Shown here piece after piece: positions 55,118-59,936 of a DNA stretch of 59,936 bases. The translations under genes and the position numbers were made by a program. Origin of the DNA: Bacteroidetes bacterium CG12_big_fil_rev_8_21_14_0_65_60_17 (GTDB lineage Bacteria; Bacteroidota; Rhodothermia; Rhodothermales; UBA10348); assembly GCA_002787815.1 (NCBI GenBank), contig PCUY01000076.1, positions 1 to 59,936 of the forward strand, given 5' to 3'. The notes below the pieces were generated by a model that was not told where the DNA came from, did no database searches, and saw only the letters and a program-made list of their open reading frames with translations. Numbering within the stretch: position 1 is the stretch's first letter; each line of letters opens with the position of its first letter.

Positions 55118-56176
55118 ATGCAGATTGAGAACACCTTTCACCGCCGTTGGCTGCTCATCCTGGTAACCAGCATTTCGCTGCTGTTCCTGTGGATGGTGCG
55201 TGATTTTCTGATCACCTTGTTCCTGGCAGCCGTCTTCAGCGCCATGGCGCAGCCGCTCTCGCGCATCTGCAATCGGATGTCGCGGGGACGGCGTACGCTC
55301 GGTGCTTCGGGGACGCTTGTGATCCTGATTCTCGGCGTGGGGCTTCCGCTTGCGGGTTTCCTGGGGCTCGTGGCCAATCAGGCGCTTGAAATCAGCCAGG
55401 CCGCCCGGCCGTGGATCCTGAGCCAGATCGAGGATCCGAACATGCTCAGCGACAAGCTCTCGCAGTTGCCTTTCGTCGGCGACCTGATGCCGGACGAGGA
55501 GGAGTTGGTAACCAAACTGAGTGAGTTCGCTGCCGCAGCGGGTTCCTTCCTGGCCAATTCGGTGGTGGGCCTGACGCGCGGCACGGCGACGTTTTTCCTC
55601 CACCTCTTCATCCTGATCTATGCCATGTTCTTCTTCGTGCGCGACGGAACGCGGATCCTGGACCGCATACTGTACTACAGTCCGTTGCCACGGGAATCGG
55701 AAGAGGTGCTGCTTGAGAAGATCGTATCCGTAACGCGGGCCGTCATCAAGGGTAGCCTGGTGATCGGACTCATCCAGGGATCGCTCGCCGGGTTGGCGTT
55801 CTTCCTGGTCGGATTTCCGGGGTGGGCCTTCTGGATGACGGTCATGATCGTGCTCTCCGTCATTCCTGCCATCGGATCGGCACTCGTCTGGGTGCCGGCG
55901 GCCGTGATTCTGTTCATTCAGGGCCCTGTCTGGATGGCGGTACTTTTCACGCTGTGGTGCGCGCTTGTCGTGGGTACGGTCGACAATTTCCTGCGCCCGA
56001 AACTGATCGGGCATGACACGAAAATGCCCGACCTGCTCATACTGGTCGGCACGCTCGGCGGCATTGTGCTCTTCGGGGCAGTGGGCTTCATCATCGGGCC
56101 CATCGTCGCAAGCCTGTTCCTCGCGATCTGGTACCTCTACGGCGAGACGTTCTCGAGCGAACTGGCCGATTCCTGA
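55118..56176 (+). CDS. AI-2E/PerM-family membrane transporter
   Basis: 352 residues with about 7-8 transmembrane helices; start at the ATG at 55118 (MQIENTFHRRWLLILVT), which opens the first helix. The helix pair at about 25-60, the NSVVGLTRGTATFFLHLFI and FFVRDGTRILD segment and the DNFLRPKLIGHDTKMPDLLILVGTLGG region are typical. The family includes sodium-proton antiporters and permeases; the substrate here is unknown. The 3' end overlaps the convergent DUF2721 gene by 40 bp. Confidence 0.85.
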   Translation: MQIENTFHRRWLLILVTSISLLFLWMVRDFLITLFLAAVFSAMAQPLSRICNRMSRGRRTLGASGTLVILILGVGLPLAGFLGLVANQALEISQAARPWILSQIEDPNMLSDKLSQLPFVGDLMPDEEELVTKLSEFAAAAGSFLANSVVGLTRGTATFFLHLFILIYAMFFFVRDGTRILDRILYYSPLPRESEEVLLEKIVSVTRAVIKGSLVIGLIQGSLAGLAFFLVGFPGWAFWMTVMIVLSVIPAIGSALVWVPAAVILFIQGPVWMAVLFTLWCALVVGTVDNFLRPKLIGHDTKMPDLLILVGTLGGIVLFGAVGFIIGPIVASLFLAIWYLYGETFSSELADS

Positions 56177-56625
56177 GTATCCGTACCCCCCTCGTGCACC
56201 ATATCGGCCAGGTCCTTCAGGTCGGCACGCGTATTCGATGCCGCCCGCATGATATCGACCAGGAACAGAACCACACTTGTGAGCGCTGACAGGGCAACGA
56301 CGAGCATGAGCTCTTTCAGTTCACGGGCCGATGTCGAGAAAAACAGGATGAGTCCGCTCGCAGCCAGCGATACGGCAATCGATGTGGCCGCGAAAAAAAT
56401 GGATGCCTTCAGGATATCGATCCGGGCCGCCAGTTTTTCAATCCGCTCCGGATGACGCCGGGCGAATCGGCGTCCCCGGGCGTCATTCGCGTCCCTTACC
56501 CAGTTCGTGATGAATTCCTGGGCGCGGCTCGTGAGCGTCGTGAACCGGTTGGTGAGAACCAGCAGGAAGAGGCTCATGCCCGAAACAAATACGAGCGGAG
56601 TGAGGGCAATTTCAATGGTTTCCAT
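56137..56625 (-). CDS. DUF2721-family membrane protein
   Basis: 162 residues; helix at about 5-25, a charged central region (RRFARRHPERIEKLAARID) and two further helices (about 78-96 and 106-126). This order matches DUF2721. The C-terminus is acidic. Its start codon is only 11 bp from the start of the divergent small membrane gene at 56637. Function unknown. Confidence 0.8.
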   Translation of the reverse strand: METIEIALTPLVFVSGMSLFLLVLTNRFTTLTSRAQEFITNWVRDANDARGRRFARRHPERIEKLAARIDILKASIFFAATSIAVSLAASGLILFFSTSARELKELMLVVALSALTSVVLFLVDIMRAASNTRADLKDLADMVHEGGTDTQESASSLENVSP

Positions 56626-56636
56626 AACTTCCGGGC

Positions 56637-56888
56637 ATGGATGATCGCTCCAATATACCGGCCGCTGTCGGCTTTTACCTCTGGCGGGGAGGCCTGGCTT
56701 TCAGCGCGGCATACCTCCTGTGGGAAGTGGCGCGGCGCCTGTGGATGGTAATCCGCGCGGCGGGTGTACCTTGGCTCATTTCGCTCGGAGTCTTTCTGCT
56801 CGCGGCGGGGTTCATCCTGTTCATTGGCAGTTTCATCCTGGAGCGCCTGCTCGATGCTCGGGCCGAACGTGGGCTGGGGGACCTCTGA
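56637..56888 (+). CDS. Small membrane protein
   Basis: 83 residues with two hydrophobic segments (about 11-30 and 45-66) and a charged tail (LERLLDARAERGL). It starts a four-gene plus-strand group: this gene, a second small membrane protein, a YbjQ protein and a MutS-family ATPase. No family recognised. Confidence 0.62.
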   Translation: MDDRSNIPAAVGFYLWRGGLAFSAAYLLWEVARRLWMVIRAAGVPWLISLGVFLLAAGFILFIGSFILERLLDARAERGLGDL

Positions 56889-56890
56889 CC

Positions 56891-57166
56891 ATGCGTACTG
56901 CAACTACCGCTGCAACCCTCGTTCGCGTTGTACGAATACTCGGCCTGTGGCTCATGGGTCTTGGCCTGCTGATGCTCGTCGGGTATGCAGTCCGGCCACT
57001 TTTGTCTGTGATCCGGGCGTTGTTGCCCGACCTCTTGTTACTTTTGCCATGGCCGCTGCTCGTGGGCCTGGGAGCAGCGACCCTGGGCGCAGTCATCCTG
57101 CTCACAACGCTCGTGGCCAGGCGCATGGCCCGGCGTACGTATGACAACAACCTGAAAAAATCATGA
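56891..57166 (+). CDS. Small membrane protein
   Basis: 91 residues, two or three hydrophobic segments (about 12-32, 38-55 and 59-75), basic C-terminus (RRMARRTYDNNLKKS). Starts 2 bp after the previous stop and its own stop overlaps the ATG of the YbjQ gene by ATGA, so the three are probably cotranslated. No family recognised. Confidence 0.62.
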   Translation: MRTATTAATLVRVVRILGLWLMGLGLLMLVGYAVRPLLSVIRALLPDLLLLLPWPLLVGLGAATLGAVILLTTLVARRMARRTYDNNLKKS

Positions 57167-57483
57167 TCCTCGTAAATACTCCCACGGTTGACGGCTATAA
57201 CATCACCGAATCGCTCGGACTCGTGCGCGGGAATACCATCCGAGCGAAACACCTCGGAAAGGACTTCATGGCGGGTATTCGCATGCTCATCGGCGGCGAA
57301 ATCAAGGAATACACCGAAATGCTCACCGAGGCGCGCAATGAAGCCATTCTTCGCATGCAGGCCGAGGCCGGCGAGTGTGGGGCCGATGCCGTCGTGAACG
57401 TGCGTTTCGTGACGAGTCAGGTCATGACGGGCGCGGCCGAGTTGCTCGCCTACGGGACGGCTGTGAAGCTGCAAAGATTGTGA
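57163..57483 (+). CDS. YbjQ-family (DUF74) protein
   Basis: 106 residues, full length for the family. VDGYNITESLGLVRGNTIRAKH at about 9-30 and ECGADAVVNVRFVT near 72-85 are hallmark segments. The family is a small pentameric fold, sometimes called heavy-metal-binding without biochemical proof. ATGA overlap upstream and TGATG overlap with the MutS-family gene downstream tie it to that unit. Confidence 0.9.
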   Translation: MILVNTPTVDGYNITESLGLVRGNTIRAKHLGKDFMAGIRMLIGGEIKEYTEMLTEARNEAILRMQAEAGECGADAVVNVRFVTSQVMTGAAELLAYGTAVKLQRL

Positions 57484-59330
57484 TGCCGATGCGGCTCGGC
57501 CGCGCCGCCACGCGGCTCGATGGACAGCGGGAGCGCCTCGCGCACCGAAGTTCATTGTTCTCTCGCGTGCGTCTCGGGCTTGTGCTCGCTGGCGTGCTCA
57601 CGGCAGCCGTGGCTTTTTCAGCTCAGCAATCGGGACTTGCCTGGGTCGTCGTGGGGGGTACCACGGTGATTTTCGCGATTGTGGTTCGTTATCACGAGCG
57701 CGTCGCCGAGCGCATCCGCTCCCACGACATTGCCATTCGGCTCCGACGCGAGGAACTGGCGCGGATAACATGCCGCTGGGAAGACCTCCCGTCACCCGTC
57801 GATGTGGCTGGGCCGCTTGGGGTTTCGGAGAGTCATGCGTTCGCCGCGGACCTGAACCTGTTCGGGCCCCGATCGGTGCACCACCTCTTCGATACGGCGC
57901 TGTCACGGGACGGCAGCCGGGAGCTCGGCCGATGGCTCCTGGATGAAGGTGAGGGGGTGGCTGACGGCACCGGGCGCGCCACGGAGCGGCAACGCCTGGT
58001 CCGTGAGCTGCGGGACATGCCCGTTTTCCGGTACCGATTGGCGGTAGCCGCCGGACTCGTTCGCATCCACGAGAACCATCCGTTCGACGGCCAGATACTC
58101 CTCGACTGGCTCGGCAGGCGGCAGGTCTCCCCCGGCGTCCGCCTTTTGCTCGGCGTGCTCACGGGACTTGCCGCGCTGAACGCCGCGCTGGTGACGACGC
58201 ACGCCCTCGGCTGGACGCCCGCACTCTGGCTCTTTTCGTTTACCGCCTACGCCGCCATCTATCTCCTGAACAGCCGGCATTACGAGCATCTTTTCGACGA
58301 CGCCGAGCATCTGTACTACCAACTGCGTCATCTGAGGCCCGTGCTGCGGGTCCTGGAGCGGTTCCGGTTCCACGGTCGGCCGGCTCTCGAAGCCCTCTGC
58401 CGCCCCTTACAGGACGGAAGCCCGTCGCGCGAACTGGCTCGGCTTTCCCGGCTTGCGGCCGCCGCCAGCACGCAGAAAAGCGAAGTGCTGCGCCTGGTGC
58501 TCAACATCCTCGTGCCGTGGGACCTGCTTTTTTCTGTGCGTCTGGCACGCGCCGGCGAGCGGCTTCACCGCGAACTTCCCGCCTGGCTGCATGCCTGGCG
58601 TACGCTCGAGGCCGCCGGATCGCTCGCCGCCTGGGCGTGGAGGCATCCGGAGGCGGTATTTCCCGCATTCCGGGGAGATACAGCGGCCTCGGCATCCCGC
58701 GAAGACGACCCGGACACGACCCTCCTGGAGGCCGATGCGCTCGGGCATCCGCTGATTCCGCCCGAAGAACGCGTATCCAATGACTTTGCGCTCGGGGGCG
58801 CGGGCCACGTGGTCCTCATCACAGGCTCCAACATGTCCGGCAAGAGCACCTTCCTGCGCACGGTGGGCGTGAATGTGGTGCTGGCGCGGGCGGGCTCGGC
58901 GGTCGCGGCCAGTCGCATGATGCTCCGTCCGTGTCGCCTTTTCACGTCCATCAATGTGTCCGATTCGCTCGGCGACGGGATGTCCTACTTCTATGCCGAA
59001 GTCAAGCGCCTTCGCGCGCTACTCGACGCGCTCAGCCAGGACAGCGGCCCGCCGCTGCTCTTCCTGGTCGATGAAATCTTCCGCGGTACGAACAACCGGG
59101 AGCGCTATGCAGGCAGCAGGGCCATACTCGAGGCGCTCCGCAGGGGCCGGGGCGCCGGGCTCGTCACAACGCATGACCTGGAACTCATTCACCTGGAAGG
59201 CCTCGACAACCGGCACTTCCGCGAGCATATCGAGCATGGCCGCATGGCTTTCGACTACCTGCTCCACAACGGCCCCTGCCCCACCACGAACGCGCTTGCC
59301 ATCATGAAAATGGAGGGATTGCCGGTGTAA
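57483..59330 (+). CDS. Membrane-anchored MutS-family ATPase
   Basis: 615 residues. Two hydrophobic segments near the N-terminus (about 31-47 and 51-69) and two more at about 220-236 and 246-262 suggest membrane insertion. Helical core and ATPase follow: Walker A GSNMSGKST (448-456), the MutS-type NVSDSLGDGMSYFYAEVKRL (491-510), Walker B LLFLVDEIFRGTN (525-537) and TTHDLEL (562-568). No mismatch-binding domain I (FxE) or MutS2 Smr domain is present. The family is known from annotation but its role, perhaps DNA handling at the membrane, is unsettled. TGATG overlap with the YbjQ gene. Confidence 0.85.
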   Translation: MPMRLGRAATRLDGQRERLAHRSSLFSRVRLGLVLAGVLTAAVAFSAQQSGLAWVVVGGTTVIFAIVVRYHERVAERIRSHDIAIRLRREELARITCRWEDLPSPVDVAGPLGVSESHAFAADLNLFGPRSVHHLFDTALSRDGSRELGRWLLDEGEGVADGTGRATERQRLVRELRDMPVFRYRLAVAAGLVRIHENHPFDGQILLDWLGRRQVSPGVRLLLGVLTGLAALNAALVTTHALGWTPALWLFSFTAYAAIYLLNSRHYEHLFDDAEHLYYQLRHLRPVLRVLERFRFHGRPALEALCRPLQDGSPSRELARLSRLAAAASTQKSEVLRLVLNILVPWDLLFSVRLARAGERLHRELPAWLHAWRTLEAAGSLAAWAWRHPEAVFPAFRGDTAASASREDDPDTTLLEADALGHPLIPPEERVSNDFALGGAGHVVLITGSNMSGKSTFLRTVGVNVVLARAGSAVAASRMMLRPCRLFTSINVSDSLGDGMSYFYAEVKRLRALLDALSQDSGPPLLFLVDEIFRGTNNRERYAGSRAILEALRRGRGAGLVTTHDLELIHLEGLDNRHFREHIEHGRMAFDYLLHNGPCPTTNALAIMKMEGLPV

Positions 59331-59410
59331 CAGCCCAGCATTGACACGTGACCAGCCGCTGCGATTATATTGGGGTTCTGCACCCACCAACACTACATTC
59401 GGCTGTATCC

Positions 59411-59936
59411 ATGCGTAATCTCCTGATTCCATCCGCCCTGGCAGTCCGCGTATCCGCGCTCGTCGTTGCCGCCACCCTCATCGCTTCGGCGTGCACACCG
59501 GCAGATGAAGCGCCGACGGGCGCATCTCCCCGGAATACCGATCAGTCTGCCGCCGGGAGCGACCTCGAATTCCTTCCGGGCATGACGGCCGATCTCGGCT
59601 ACCCGTTCTCCGAAGCCGTGCGGGTGGGAAACATACTGTTCCTCTCGGGCCAGGTCGGCATTTTGCCGGACAACACGATCATTGAAGGGGGCGTGCTCGC
59701 CGAAACGCGCCAGATCATGGAGAACATCAAAACCGTCCTCGGCGCAAACGGTCTCGGCATGGAGCATATTGCCAAATGCACGGTCATGCTTGACGACATG
59801 AGCCAGTGGGGCGCGGTAAATGAGGTCTACGCCGAGTACTTTCCGGGTCCCAAGCCGGCACGCAGCGCTTTCGGCGCGGACGGGCTTGCGCTCGGCGCGG
59901 CTGTTGAAATCGAGTGTATTGCACACGTGCCCTCCA
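59411..59936 (+). CDS. RidA-family lipoprotein (3' end cut by window)
   Basis: 175 residues seen, no stop before the end. The signal ends LIASAC (Cys28), so it is probably a lipoprotein, followed by a short Pro/Ala/Thr linker to about 50. The RidA (YjgF/YER057c) fold then follows: FSEAVRVGNILFLSGQVG, ETRQIMENIKTVLGANG, KPARSAFG with the conserved Arg, and VEIECIAHVP near the end. RidA deaminates enamine/imine intermediates and is normally cytoplasmic; an exported form is unusual. Confidence 0.82.
   Translation, partial: MRNLLIPSALAVRVSALVVAATLIASACTPADEAPTGASPRNTDQSAAGSDLEFLPGMTADLGYPFSEAVRVGNILFLSGQVGILPDNTIIEGGVLAETRQIMENIKTVLGANGLGMEHIAKCTVMLDDMSQWGAVNEVYAEYFPGPKPARSAFGADGLALGAAVEIECIAHVPS

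Overview
The window is about 60 kb of GC-rich bacterial chromosome with tightly packed genes, many joined by ATGA or TGATG overlaps. Few genes have a good Shine-Dalgarno sequence. At least five probable lipoproteins are present, and two candidate promoters carry the TAnnTTTG -7 element typical of Bacteroidota and relatives. These traits, with the omega subunit type and a PKD/OmpA surface protein, suggest the FCB group, possibly a marine Rhodothermota-like organism. That placement is inference; no rRNA is present. No gene-free stretch exceeds 300 bases; the longest, 51835-52090, shows nothing recognisable beyond the hemA promoter.

Layout. 1-12 kb: a Cys-rich lipoprotein, trmH and a DUF885 peptidase-like lipoprotein (minus); an SDR, a TRAP solute-binding protein and an esterase (plus); then a minus-strand run udg, rarA, dctQ, dctM, glsA; then gltA (plus). 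12-16 kb: an OmpA/PKD protein with a strong terminator, a roxA-type oxygenase with a small zinc-ribbon partner, and a conserved protein often labelled 3-methyladenine DNA glycosylase. 16-27 kb: six tandem paralogous secreted beta-propeller-like proteins (LVIVD-like), a small secreted protein and a Met-rich multicopper oxidase, apparently one transcription unit. This is the best candidate for an undescribed system. 27-39 kb: a serine-hydrolase homologue lacking its nucleophile, a lipoprotein, and the minus-strand group rpoZ, membrane ferredoxin, uvrA, a small gene and an M24 peptidase; then an Ig-like lipoprotein, plsC, tRNA-Gln and small envelope genes.

39-52 kb: a nearly complete heme pathway on the minus strand, read in the order hemA, hemC-hemD fusion, hemB, hemQ, hemE, hemY, hemL, hemH, a second hemD-like gene, and a flavoprotein disulfide reductase. 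HemQ with HemY and HemH points to the coproporphyrin-dependent route. HemA and HemL make 5-aminolevulinate, HemB and HemC-HemD make uroporphyrinogen III, HemE makes coproporphyrinogen III, HemY oxidises it, HemH inserts iron and HemQ decarboxylates to heme.

52-60 kb: a PHP-domain phosphoesterase, a small Cys protein, a YheT-type hydrolase, a GIY-YIG protein, a PerM/AI-2E permease, a DUF2721 protein, two small membrane proteins, a YbjQ protein, a membrane-anchored MutS-family ATPase and, cut by the window end, a RidA-family lipoprotein.
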